From NCBI GenBank assembly GCA_002632265.1, contig NQOV01000014.1, positions 1 to 64,000 of the forward strand: a stretch of 64,000 nt of DNA. Direction: 5' to 3'. The DNA is from Rhodospirillaceae bacterium MC!. GTDB lineage: Bacteria; Pseudomonadota; Alphaproteobacteria; MC1. A program made the position numbers and the translations under genes. The notes below the pieces were generated by a model, which saw only the letters and a list, made by a program, of their open reading frames with translations, searched no databases and had not been told where the DNA came from. This document shows, piece after piece, positions 38,152-48,060 of this stretch; position 1 is the stretch's first letter; the number at the start of each line of letters is the position of its first letter.

Positions 38152-39606
38152 CTAAAGCAGACAAGCGGTGGCTAGGCTTAGGAAGATGAAGAAACCACAA
38201 ATATCTGTAAGGGTTGTTAAGATCACGCCAGAGGCTACGGCAGGATCGATTTTCAAGGCGTTTAGAACTATGGGAACAACATAGCCCAAAGTACCAGCAA
38301 TGAATAAGTTCGCCAACATGGCAGATCCTAAAACGATAGAAACTCCGAGATTATGGTATAAAATATATGAGCCTATGCTTGCTAAAAATCCAAAGATTAC
38401 GCCGTTAACTACTCCTACGCTAAATTCCTTAATAAAGGCGGATTTCCTGTTGGCAGGTGTTAGCTCGTTGGTGGCTATGGATCTGATCAAGACCGTTAAC
38501 CCTTGCGTTCCAGAACTTCCGCATAAAGATGTAATGATCGGCATTAGGCTTGCTAAAATCACAATATGAGCCACGGTATTACTAAATAATGTAATGATCC
38601 CTGCCGATAAAAATGTGGCGAATAAGTTAATGGCTAACCACATGAATCTCTTTAACACGGTTTGAGTTAGATTCTTATGGAAATCGGAATCAGATAAACC
38701 ACCCATGTGCATTAGATCTTGTTCATTTTCTTCTTGGATAACGTCGACCACATCATCAATGGTAATACTACCAATGATCGAGCCATTAGAGTCGATAACC
38801 GCTGCCGAAACAAAATTTCTAGCCGAGAATAAGGCCGCAACATCTTCTTGATCCATATCAGCAGGAATAGGGACATAATTGGGATTCATAATCTTCTTCA
38901 ATTTAAGCTTAGGGCTAGATCTTACTAAGGTAGATATGGGAATGTATCCTAAAGGTTTATTATCTAGATCAACGATGAAATAATCATAAAACAACATGGG
39001 TAAGCTTTTGCGATTCTCTCTTGTGAATTTCAAAGCGTCGGCCACTGTCCAGTTCTCATTTAATGAAACGTAATTCCATTCCATCATACGTCCAGCGGTA
39101 TCATCTTCATAGACGGCAAAAACATGCTCTAAGAGATCACGCTGTTCTTGGGGTAAAAGATTAATTATCTCATGCTGTTCGGTTTCGCTAAGATCTTCTA
39201 AAACCATAACCGCATCATCAATATCCAATTCCGCCAGTAATAAGGAGAATCTTTTTAGCCCCACATTTTTTAGAATAGCATCTCGAATGCCTGATGTGGT
39301 TTCCGCTAAAGTATGAGCAGGAAAATCTTCCCCTAAAATACTCACAACAAGCATTGATTTATGCAAAGGCAAACCACCAATTAACGTACTTAGATCCGCA
39401 AAATGTAAAAGAGATAATTGCTCGATAATCTCTGCCTTAACATCATAATTTTTATCTTCGCTGGGATCTTGGTCAATATTATCATAGGTAAAATATGGAT
39501 CATCATTTAAGATATCTAGCACATCTACATCTATTTCATCGAGCTTATCAGATATGGACATGGTAAGAAAATCCATTTCATCCATGCGATTTAATTCAAT
39601 AACCAT
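38152..39606 (-). CDS. mgtE: magnesium transporter MgtE
   Basis: Magnesium channel/transporter (484 aa). An N-terminal helical superhelix domain (about 40-170, ending TAGRMM) and two CBS domains (about 175-300, VADALKFTRENRKSLPMLFYDY and later GSITIDDVVDVI) form the cytoplasmic gate that senses magnesium. Five membrane helices follow, with the pore motif region LMPIITSLCGSSGTQGLTV. I start at ATG 39606, 5 bp after GGAGG; the codon before it is TTG. Confidence 0.94.
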   Translation of the reverse strand: MVIELNRMDEMDFLTMSISDKLDEIDVDVLDILNDDPYFTYDNIDQDPSEDKNYDVKAEIIEQLSLLHFADLSTLIGGLPLHKSMLVVSILGEDFPAHTLAETTSGIRDAILKNVGLKRFSLLLAELDIDDAVMVLEDLSETEQHEIINLLPQEQRDLLEHVFAVYEDDTAGRMMEWNYVSLNENWTVADALKFTRENRKSLPMLFYDYFIVDLDNKPLGYIPISTLVRSSPKLKLKKIMNPNYVPIPADMDQEDVAALFSARNFVSAAVIDSNGSIIGSITIDDVVDVIQEENEQDLMHMGGLSDSDFHKNLTQTVLKRFMWLAINLFATFLSAGIITLFSNTVAHIVILASLMPIITSLCGSSGTQGLTVLIRSIATNELTPANRKSAFIKEFSVGVVNGVIFGFLASIGSYILYHNLGVSIVLGSAMLANLFIAGTLGYVVPIVLNALKIDPAVASGVILTTLTDICGFFIFLSLATACLL

Positions 39607-39838
39607 CAAAACCTCCCTTAATTTATTATCTATTACTTATTTATAACCTAGTCTTATACATCCATTTTTCTTATTTTGTACTTATTTTATAGTACCTTAC
39701 ATTAAATCTTAGAATAGATTCAATTTTAATCTTTAAAAAAAAGTTATTTTATACTACAATATTTATAACATAAATGCAAGTATATAACGCTTAAAAATTT
39801 GAATTAAAAATTCTCAAGATTGAAATGATAAAATAGAA

Positions 39839-40513
39839 ATGAAAAAAATATCCAGCAAAAACCATATTGATTGGTTTATATTCGAAGAACCACAAGAATA
39901 TAGCTCAACAATCAAACGCATGAATGACTACGTTGAGCAGATCATATCAGGTAAAGTTAATCAAGCCGTATGGCTTTTAGAACATCAAGAAGTTTATACC
40001 GCTGGCACAAGTGCCAATGATCACGATCTACTAGATAAAAACAAACTTCCCGTAATTAAAAGCAAACGAGGCGGACAATATACCTACCACGGAAAAGGTC
40101 AACGTATCGCCTATGTTATGCTAGATCTCCATAAATATGGTAAGGATGTAAGTAAGTTTGTTCATAATCTGGAAAGCTGGATCATTCGCACATTGGATGA
40201 TCAGAACATCAAAGCCTTTACGGTTGCCGATAGAGTCGGCGTTTGGGTAAAAGATGAAAGTAAAATCAGCGAGAATAAAATATGTGCCTTAGGGGTGCAT
40301 GTTAAACGCTGGATAACAAGCCACGGAATCGCCCTAAATATCAATACTGATCTAGAACATTATTCAGGAATCGTCCCCTGTGGAATCTCTGCTTATGGTG
40401 TAACCTCAATCAAGCAAGAAAATAACAAAAATAACTCGCATATAAATATTGATATGAATGAAGTAGATACACAATTATATAACAATTTCTACGAAATTTT
40501 TAAGGAAATTTAA
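39839..40513 (+). CDS. lipB: octanoyl-[acyl-carrier-protein]:protein N-octanoyltransferase
   Basis: Transfers octanoyl from ACP to lipoyl domains, the first step of lipoic acid synthesis. In the 224-aa protein, RGGQYTYHGKGQRIAYVMLDL is the lipoyl-binding strand, the catalytic Lys lies in ALGVHVKRW, the catalytic Cys in SGIVPCGI, and GIALNIN is conserved. The ATG at 39839 follows an AT-rich leader with a poor Shine-Dalgarno. It stands alone, divergent from mgtE. Confidence 0.93.
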   Translation: MKKISSKNHIDWFIFEEPQEYSSTIKRMNDYVEQIISGKVNQAVWLLEHQEVYTAGTSANDHDLLDKNKLPVIKSKRGGQYTYHGKGQRIAYVMLDLHKYGKDVSKFVHNLESWIIRTLDDQNIKAFTVADRVGVWVKDESKISENKICALGVHVKRWITSHGIALNINTDLEHYSGIVPCGISAYGVTSIKQENNKNNSHINIDMNEVDTQLYNNFYEIFKEI

Positions 40514-40660
40514 ACGAATCTCTTGTAAATGGATTATATATACAGTATAATCTATATTTCATAAATATGTTTGATTAATGAATATATTTACTGATACAAC
40601 AAATTTATCTTGGCAACCGCTTACTTGATCTTCAATTAATTTTTTATTACAGGATTTTAA

Positions 40661-42799
40661 ATGACTTCTAACGATAATGGTCAGAACAACGAAAATGTTA
40701 TTGCACAAAACTCTCAAAAGAAAACTGACATTGTTAAAACTTTAGAAGTACTACATAAAGAGCGTGGCTATGTAACCGTTGATGAGTTGAACGACTTTCT
40801 ACCACAAGAAATGTTCTCTACCGATCAAATGGAAGACACTATCTCTTCATTAACAGAAGCAGGAATCACCGTAAAAAGTAAAGCGGTAGAAATATCATCC
40901 GACGATGAAGAGATCACAGCGTCCGAAGAAAACCCCTTCGGCAAACCTGGATACGACGACAAAAAAGAATTTAAAGATCTTGCCCAACTTACAGGTAACC
41001 TAAAAGATTCAGACGCTATCCATACGGACGACACCGTAAGAATGTATCTACGTGAAATGGGCAATATGCTATTGCTTTCACGTGAGGGGGAAATCGCCAT
41101 TGCCAAACGTGTAGAAATTGGTAATCAAGCACTAATCGAAGGCCTATGGAGTTCGCCAATTACCCTTAAGGCGATTGTCGGTTGGTATGAACAAATCCAA
41201 CAAGAGGGTATGGATCTAAGCGGAATTATCGATCTTGAAGCCACATGGCAACAAAGTGATCTTGAAGTGCGTGAAGAAGATCTTAAACCAGAAAGCGATA
41301 TCAATGTCTCATTAAAAGAATTGGACATAGAAATCGAAGAACCTAGAAACGAAGAAGACGAAGACGAAGACGACGATAAAGACGAAATTCTTAATGCTCG
41401 CAAAAAAGGAGACAAAAAAGAAGAAAAAGAAGAGTTTAAAGATAAAGAAAATGAAACAAATGAGAACATAGATCCTATCTTAAAAATAAGATCCGATGAG
41501 TATAGAGATATTGAAGTGGATGAAAATGGCAACATTGAGACTCATCTAATGCTCGAACATTCCCTACGAGAATATGTATTTGAAAGATTCGACAAAATCG
41601 AATACATTCACAACGAAGTAAACAAGCTCTTAAAAATTCGCCTAAAACGCTTAAGATCTGGACGCTCTACCGAAACCAAAGAAGAAGAACGCTATCTTCC
41701 ATTATTGGCAAAAGTCCAAGAAATTGTTTCTGATATCTCTTTAAAATCCCAACGTATTGAAGATCTTACAAAGTATTTATATGATCTAAATAAGGCGATT
41801 ATCAATTCGGAGGGAAGTATTATGCGTTTGGCCTTGTCATGTAAAATCAAACGTGATGACTTCCTATTCGCTTGGCGTGGTTCGGAGCTGGATGAAAACT
41901 GGTTAAATAAATTAACTATGGTTGATGAGAAATGGCGTCTCTTAAAAGAAAAACATTTCGATGAGATAGAAAAATATCGTAAGAAAATCGAAGAAGTAGT
42001 AGAAAAATCTGGTTTACCTGTGGCCGATTTCAAAGTGGCCGTTGCTAAAATCCAAAAGGGCGAACGTGTGGCCATGCGTGCCAAGCAAGAAATGGTTGAA
42101 GCCAACTTGCGTCTTGTGATTTCCATTGCTAAAAAATATACAAATCGTGGCTTACAATTCCTTGATCTCATTCAAGAGGGAAATATCGGCTTAATGAAAG
42201 CGGTAGATAAGTTTGAATATCGCCGTGGTTATAAATTCTCAACCTACGCCACATGGTGGATACGCCAAGCAATTACTCGCTCAATTGCCGATCAAGCCCG
42301 TACAATTCGTATTCCTGTCCACATGATCGAAACCATTAATAAAATGATGCGTGCAGGTAGACAGATCTTTAACGAAATGGGACGAGAAGCCTATCCGTCA
42401 GAATTGGCGGCGACCCTTTCCATTGGTGAAGATAAAGTCCGTAAAGTTCAAAAGATCATTAAAGAACCAATCGCCCTAGAAACCCCAATCGGCGATGAAA
42501 AGGATTCAACTCTAGGCGATTTCATCGAAGACAAAAACGCCGTTATGCCACTTGATGCAGCGATTCAAGGTAAATTAATCGATACCACATCAAGAGTCCT
42601 ATCATCACTAACTCCACGAGAAGAGCGTGTTTTACGTATGCGTTTTGGTATCGGCACATCAACCGATCACACACTCGAAGAAGTTGGACAGCAATTCCGA
42701 GTAACACGTGAACGCATAAGACAAATCGAAGCCAAAGCCCTACGCAAACTAAAACACCCTAGCAGATCAAGAAAACTACGAAGTTTCTTAGATTACTAA
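40661..42799 (+). CDS. rpoD: RNA polymerase primary sigma factor (sigma-70)
   Basis: Housekeeping sigma factor (712 aa). Region 1.1 lies at the N terminus, region 1.2 at [20 protein letters not shown], and a long non-conserved insert (about 175-400) includes a very acidic run ([12 protein letters not shown]) and a Lys/Glu stretch. Region 2 has [20 protein letters not shown] for -10 binding and melting, region 3 follows, and region 4 has [20 protein letters not shown] for the -35 element. The usual dnaG neighbour is absent. AGGA precedes the start. Confidence 0.96.
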   Translation: MTSNDNGQNNENVIAQNSQKKTDIVKTLEVLHKERGYVTVDELNDFLPQEMFSTDQMEDTISSLTEAGITVKSKAVEISSDDEEITASEENPFGKPGYDDKKEFKDLAQLTGNLKDSDAIHTDDTVRMYLREMGNMLLLSREGEIAIAKRVEIGNQALIEGLWSSPITLKAIVGWYEQIQQEGMDLSGIIDLEATWQQSDLEVREEDLKPESDINVSLKELDIEIEEPRNEEDEDEDDDKDEILNARKKGDKKEEKEEFKDKENETNENIDPILKIRSDEYRDIEVDENGNIETHLMLEHSLREYVFERFDKIEYIHNEVNKLLKIRLKRLRSGRSTETKEEERYLPLLAKVQEIVSDISLKSQRIEDLTKYLYDLNKAIINSEGSIMRLALSCKIKRDDFLFAWRGSELDENWLNKLTMVDEKWRLLKEKHFDEIEKYRKKIEEVVEKSGLPVADFKVAVAKIQKGERVAMRAKQEMVEANLRLVISIAKKYTNRGLQFLDLIQEGNIGLMKAVDKFEYRRGYKFSTYATWWIRQAITRSIADQARTIRIPVHMIETINKMMRAGRQIFNEMGREAYPSELAATLSIGEDKVRKVQKIIKEPIALETPIGDEKDSTLGDFIEDKNAVMPLDAAIQGKLIDTTSRVLSSLTPREERVLRMRFGIGTSTDHTLEEVGQQFRVTRERIRQIEAKALRKLKHPSRSRKLRSFLDY

Positions 42800-43001
42800 A
42801 CTCTTACTTATTTTCTAAGAGAAAAGTAACAAGCTCGTATTATGTTCTGTTCTATTATATTCTGTTATATTCTACCTTACGCTATCCCACTCTTTTAGCT
42901 TTTTATTATTTAAATACTAGACATACATACATACATATGATATAGTTTACTCAAATAAGGATAATCTATAAACATATAATTAATATAAAGGTCTAAGAAT
43001 T

Positions 43002-46000
43002 ATGATAGAAAGCACACATGATTTTATTCAAGGTACAGAAGAGCAAAAAGATAAAGCCATAAAGTTATATGAAAAAAATATGGCTTGGATAAAACTAAAC
43101 CCACAGCTTAATGATATTGTCCAAACCATTGAAAAAATTGATCACGCACAGCTACCCACATTGGTGTTTGATGAACATGGTCATGGTAATATTATACAAG
43201 ATAATACCCAGTTATATGACGACAATAACAAAGGATCAGAAGAATATTACGAAAATCTTACAGATCGTGAAATGGGCATTCAACACCCACCATATGCTCA
43301 TTTTTATTTTAATAATAAACTAATAACCAATAAATATACTGAAGCTAATCTACATGTTGCAGCACGTGTCCATTGCCGTCGCCTTAAATTTAATCTTCAT
43401 AAGGAAATAAATGAAAAAGATCTCCTAAATCCAGCTTTTAACCCCAACGATCTTTTCAAAGATAGTTATTTAGGAGTTATTGCGAGTATCTCATTAGGTT
43501 ATCATTTTAAGGAATTTATCAAACGCCGAAACCCTGCAACCGTAACAATTTTTGATAGTAATATCATATATTTATTTCTGTCGTTCCATTGTGTAGATTA
43601 TGAAGATATATTCTCCCATATTCCCACTGGTAATTTTAGTATTACCATTTCATCGACCATATCAGATCTATACGCTATGTTTTACCGTACAGTTAGTTAT
43701 TATTCTATGTTATCTCTTCGTAGAGCGTCATTTTCTTTTTTTCAACCTGATAATATCATACAACAATTCATAGTAAAAATAAATGACAGTATGAGCAATA
43801 TACTTACAAACGGCTTTTTTCAAGATGAATTAGGCATGCAGTTTAATACGCTCTTTAATTTAAAACACGGTGCGAGACTTTTATCAAAAGGTCATCCAAT
43901 CATCGATGATGTACCAGTGTTTATTGTCGGCAGTGGGCCTTCGTTAAAAAATGATATTGAAGTTATCAAAAAAAACAAGGACAAAGCCATATTGATAGCC
44001 TGCGGAAGTAGCTTACAAGCTTTCATAGCCAATGATCTCCAACCTGATATGTATGTATGGCTAGAAAAGGATCAAACATGGTATGAACGCTTTAGAAACA
44101 CAAGTTACGATCTAAAGAACACCGTATTCCTTACTCCCATAACCACCCCACCCTATAAGGGGATTGGTAGAATATCAGCTCCTTTTTACATTAAAAATAC
44201 ACGATTAGCCCGTACGGTATTTGCAGGGCAGTTTAAAGATAATATTTCATTTATGCGTTCTACTGTTGCGGGTATATGGGATCCACAAGAACAATATACC
44301 ATGCCGTCGGAAGCTCCTACCGTAACAAATACCGCTTATGGCTTTGTTAATCGCATAGGTTTTACAGAAACATATTTATTCGGAACAGATCTAGGAACAA
44401 AAACAAAAGACCGCCATTCTGATTTCCTTACCTTTGATAAAAAAGAATATGATCCCAAACTTGCTAGCAGAGAATCGATAGTTCCTGCCAACTTTGGGGG
44501 ACAAGTAACAACCATGTTCCCCTATGATATCGCTCTTAGTACCTTTAAAATCACAACTGACTTTTTAAAACAAAGCAAACCATACTTAAAATTATATAAC
44601 TGTTCGGACGGTGCATTTATTATCGGTGCTACCCCTTTATTATCGTCGGAAATTGATTTGCCCGAACTAAAAAGATCCAAAAGCGAAATCCTTGATGATA
44701 TTATAAACTTTTATCAGACTATCCCAACAAATAACGTTCTAGGCTATTGGGATACATTATATAACAAAGAAATACTTGCAAAATATAAGAAAAAACTCAT
44801 AGACTTTTTAGAAGACGATGATCTAGATTGGCACGCTCGCTCTTTATATGGAGCTTTCAATGACATCACAAGCACCAAGGCCATATTATTCAAATATTTA
44901 TTTTCTGGTACTTTAACAGATCTCATCTTGCTCGCTCAAGACGCTTACGAAAAAATTAAAGAAGAACACCAAGCGGAAACCTTAAGATTCATCAGAAAGA
45001 TCCTTTTAGAAGAAGTAAATACATTATTTGACAAAGCCGAATTAATGCTTGAAACATATAACGCTTATATGATCCCCAATTCCCTAATCCATAAGAGCAT
45101 ATACAAAAAGATCCTAATGTATCGCAATTATGTTAGTGGCTTTAATTTCGATCAAAGTGGCTTGGAAATTCCACCCTATTCGGAACACAACAAACTTTTC
45201 TCCCATGCTGCCTTACTCGATGAGATAATGATTGAAGTAAATACCAAAGTTACACCGAAATTAATGTCTTCAACCTACAAGCAATATACTGGAATTAGCA
45301 CAGCTTTAAATATTTTAAAGAATCCTTTTAGAGTGGAATATATTCGCATTGAAGATAAAGCCAAATTATTGGAAATTTTCAATAAATGGTTAGAATCAAC
45401 AGAAGATCAAGATCTTATCGCTAAGGTTAAGGAAATCCAACAACAAACCACCTTACCGACAAAACCCTTATATGGCGATATTCTTTTTGCCAATAAGATT
45501 TTCGATCATATCGTAGAAAAAAGTGAGCGTGATGAAGAGTTCGACCGCCATATATATGCTAAAATGAGATTAAGCCTAGATTATGAAAGACGTTTCGAAT
45601 TAGAAAACGTAGATATTATCTACGATACATCCAAACATAAAGAACGCAAAGAATTCATGCAATATGTAGTAAATAGCATGGGCAATAAAGATGATATTGA
45701 TATCTTTCAGAATCTGGATTACTATTTCAAAAAGGAAATTGTAACCTATAATATGGGAGAATATCGCCAACCAATCGAATCAGAACATTACATCTATGAC
45801 CAAATGGCACAAAAAATCACACCGCTATTAATTGATTATATGCTAAAAGAAGATAAGCCTGCTAATAATGAAATTAACCTTTTAGATGAATATTACAATC
45901 TCCTAGCCGAGCATATGAAAGATGAATCCATTTCCATATATGATCGCAGTACATTACTGGCCTTAGATTTAATAATCTGCCCAGTGGTAGAAGAAAAAGT

Positions 46001-46310
46001 ACTCAATAAGGAGCTGCATGAAGATATTTTAGATGATGATTTCACTACAGCTTTAAACCTAACCAACGAAGTATTAGAAGCGTCAGTAGCCGTACATAAA
46101 TTTGCAAACATTCTTAACAACCCTATCGTAAACATTGATTTCACCAAAGTAAAAGATAGAGTACTAGAAACAATCAAATACCATAAGAAAATCATGAAAA
46201 ATTGGCAAACCGCAGAAAAAAAAGCCAACAAACTCAAAGAAGAACTTGCCCAAAAAGCCACAGAAGAACAGGAAAAAGCACAAGACGAAAACAAAGACGA
46301 AAAGAATTAA
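43002..46310 (+). CDS. giant Maf-type motility accessory factor (DUF115/MptE-like)
   Basis: A 1102-aa soluble protein with a MAF_flag10/DUF115 domain at about 300-480: VFIVGSGPSLKNDIEVIKK, ILIACGSSLQAF and DMYVWLEKD, plus TNTAYGFVNRIGFTETYLFGTDLG. In Campylobacter, Helicobacter and some alphaproteobacteria, Maf proteins are needed for flagellin glycosylation with nonulosonic acids. The large C-terminal part (500-1102) is helical, charged and not assigned; it ends in a Lys/Glu/Ala-rich stretch. fliG, fliH and HU lie within 5 kb. It converges on the Sel1 gene with only a 7-bp gap. Confidence 0.85.
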   Translation: MIESTHDFIQGTEEQKDKAIKLYEKNMAWIKLNPQLNDIVQTIEKIDHAQLPTLVFDEHGHGNIIQDNTQLYDDNNKGSEEYYENLTDREMGIQHPPYAHFYFNNKLITNKYTEANLHVAARVHCRRLKFNLHKEINEKDLLNPAFNPNDLFKDSYLGVIASISLGYHFKEFIKRRNPATVTIFDSNIIYLFLSFHCVDYEDIFSHIPTGNFSITISSTISDLYAMFYRTVSYYSMLSLRRASFSFFQPDNIIQQFIVKINDSMSNILTNGFFQDELGMQFNTLFNLKHGARLLSKGHPIIDDVPVFIVGSGPSLKNDIEVIKKNKDKAILIACGSSLQAFIANDLQPDMYVWLEKDQTWYERFRNTSYDLKNTVFLTPITTPPYKGIGRISAPFYIKNTRLARTVFAGQFKDNISFMRSTVAGIWDPQEQYTMPSEAPTVTNTAYGFVNRIGFTETYLFGTDLGTKTKDRHSDFLTFDKKEYDPKLASRESIVPANFGGQVTTMFPYDIALSTFKITTDFLKQSKPYLKLYNCSDGAFIIGATPLLSSEIDLPELKRSKSEILDDIINFYQTIPTNNVLGYWDTLYNKEILAKYKKKLIDFLEDDDLDWHARSLYGAFNDITSTKAILFKYLFSGTLTDLILLAQDAYEKIKEEHQAETLRFIRKILLEEVNTLFDKAELMLETYNAYMIPNSLIHKSIYKKILMYRNYVSGFNFDQSGLEIPPYSEHNKLFSHAALLDEIMIEVNTKVTPKLMSSTYKQYTGISTALNILKNPFRVEYIRIEDKAKLLEIFNKWLESTEDQDLIAKVKEIQQQTTLPTKPLYGDILFANKIFDHIVEKSERDEEFDRHIYAKMRLSLDYERRFELENVDIIYDTSKHKERKEFMQYVVNSMGNKDDIDIFQNLDYYFKKEIVTYNMGEYRQPIESEHYIYDQMAQKITPLLIDYMLKEDKPANNEINLLDEYYNLLAEHMKDESISIYDRSTLLALDLIICPVVEEKVLNKELHEDILDDDFTTALNLTNEVLEASVAVHKFANILNNPIVNIDFTKVKDRVLETIKYHKKIMKNWQTAEKKANKLKEELAQKATEEQEKAQDENKDEKN

Positions 46311-46317
46311 TCCTTTA

Positions 46318-47313
46318 TTACTTACTTAAGCTTGTATATTTTTTAGCCAAGGTTGGATTGGGTTGAGATGTAGTGTACATTTTTGCAAGAGATTGATATC
46401 CTTGTTTATACCCTGCGTTTGCTACATTAAGATAGTACTTTTTAGCAACGTCATACTTATGATAAACATTTTCATACATTTGACCTAAATTATAGTTAGC
46501 AGAAGCTCCTATCTTGTCTTGTCTTTTGGCGGCCTGAGAGTAGTATTTTTTGGCTAGGTCATACTTTTTTAATGTGTGGTCATACATATATGCTAGGTTA
46601 TAATAGGCGTCAGTACCACCCATTTTACCTGCTAAAAGATAATACTTTTCAGCTTGATCATATTGATGTAACGTTTCATCATACATCATAGCTAGGTTGT
46701 AATAAGCTCCACTTTTACCTGCTTTTGCTGATAGGATATAATATTTTTTAGCTTGATCATATTGATGTAACGTTTCATCATACATCATAGCTAGGTTATA
46801 GTAGGCGTCAGTACCACCCATTTTACCTGCTAAAAGATAATATTTTCCAGCTTGATCATATTTATGTAGCGTTTCATCATACATATATGCTAAATTATAA
46901 TACGCTCCTGTATTACCTGCTTTTGCTGATAAAATATAATATTTTTTAGCTTGATCATAATCTTTTAAGGAATGCTCGTAGGTAAGTGCAAGATTAAAGT
47001 AGCCGTATATACTACCTGCCTTATGGGCTAGGGTATAATATTTTTTTGCCGAACTGTAATCATGATCATCGGCGTATTTGCCTGCGATAGTTGTTAATGA
47101 TTGGGGGTAACAATCTGTATGCTTTTTTGAGTATGCTTCTACTCCAGCCATACCTTTTGCATTGTATATGGGTTGAATGGTTTTTATACATTGTTGTGCG
47201 TGTGCCATGGTTTCCATTGGTGTATGGTTTTCTGTGGCTTGGCTTTCATCTTTATTTGTATTGCAACAGGTTAATAAGAAAGATAATATTATTATGCTTA
47301 TATATTTCTTCAT
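46318..47313 (-). CDS. Sel1/TPR-repeat lipoprotein
   Basis: A 331-aa secreted protein. A signal peptide is followed by a lipobox-like SFLLTCC, so Cys 16 or 17 may be lipidated. From about residue 75 to 310 there are 36-residue repeats of the type AYYNLAYMYDETLHKYDQA plus KKYYLLAGKMGGTD. The central units are almost identical both in protein and DNA (108-bp tandem repeats, about 46590-46920), which points to recent duplication or gene conversion. Sel1-like proteins are scaffolds for protein contacts in envelope assembly or signalling. The partner is unknown. Confidence 0.85.
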   Translation of the reverse strand: MKKYISIIILSFLLTCCNTNKDESQATENHTPMETMAHAQQCIKTIQPIYNAKGMAGVEAYSKKHTDCYPQSLTTIAGKYADDHDYSSAKKYYTLAHKAGSIYGYFNLALTYEHSLKDYDQAKKYYILSAKAGNTGAYYNLAYMYDETLHKYDQAGKYYLLAGKMGGTDAYYNLAMMYDETLHQYDQAKKYYILSAKAGKSGAYYNLAMMYDETLHQYDQAEKYYLLAGKMGGTDAYYNLAYMYDHTLKKYDLAKKYYSQAAKRQDKIGASANYNLGQMYENVYHKYDVAKKYYLNVANAGYKQGYQSLAKMYTTSQPNPTLAKKYTSLSK

Positions 47314-47379
47314 GATGTTAGTTCTTTAAATAGTTTTTATGTTGGTATCTAATATATTTATTTATAGCGAGTATAAATA

Positions 47380-47412
47380 AAAAAGTTACTTTAAAATTTA
47401 AAGTAACTTTTT
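47380..47412 (-). terminator. terminator palindrome downstream of HU
   Basis: AAAAAGTTACTTTAAA pairs with TTTAAAGTAACTTTTT, symmetrical with T-tracts on both strands. A second imperfect hairpin (about 47450-47517) lies between it and the HU stop. It may serve the HU gene, and it lies upstream of the Sel1 gene. Confidence 0.6.
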
Positions 47413-47566
47413 GTAGTGTGATTAGAATAGTGAAAATCAAAATTACCAATGTGTGCTTTTAAATGGTGGTATGTATAGTATAAGATACACATACACAACC
47501 ATCACTTAAAAGTGCATATTAGATAATTTTATTTTCATAATCTTTGTGTATCAAAAAAATATTTGA

Positions 47567-47842
47567 TTATTTATTTACCGCATCTTTTAAAGCTTTACCT
47601 GCTTTAAATTTAGGTTGGTTAGAGGCTGGGATTTGGATTGGTTCGCCAGTACGTGGGTTACGGCCTGTTTTAGCTTGACGTTCTGAAATTGCGAATGTAC
47701 CAAAGCCAACAAATCTAACATCATTGCCTTCTGCTAGTACTTCTGTAACACCTTCTAGAAAAGCATCAACCGCTTTACCTGCGTCTGTTTTTGTTAGTTC
47801 TGATTTCTCTGCTACTAAAGATATAAAATCATTTTTATTCAT
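47567..47842 (-). CDS. DNA-binding protein HU family
   Basis: Small nucleoid protein (91 aa) that bends and compacts DNA as a dimer. It has the full HU/IHF fold with NKNDFISLVAEKSELTKTDA at the start, the beta arm GFGTFAISERQAKTGRNPRTGEP and the end KAGKALKDAV. The RxGRNPxTG arm signature is intact. It is more like HU than IHF. A strong terminator follows. Confidence 0.95.
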   Translation of the reverse strand: MNKNDFISLVAEKSELTKTDAGKAVDAFLEGVTEVLAEGNDVRFVGFGTFAISERQAKTGRNPRTGEPIQIPASNQPKFKAGKALKDAVNK

Positions 47843-48060
47843 TTTTGAATTCCTTCTGAATAATACATATTACTACAGTAAGATAATAATTTAATCTTAC
47901 AACTATCCTAATGTTACATTGAATAGAAAAAAATATCAAGTTTTTTTTCTCATATCTTAAAACTTTCTTTACTATCGTTAAACTAGCTAATACAAATAAG
48001 TAAATTATTTCATATAGATAGGGTTAAGTTTTTGATAATACACGAAAGTAAATAAAAATG

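Noticed and set aside
47450-47517. Integron attC-like or member of the 109-bp repeat family
   Set aside because: The hairpin is imperfect with bulges, has no matching core sequence and no integrase or cassette nearby.
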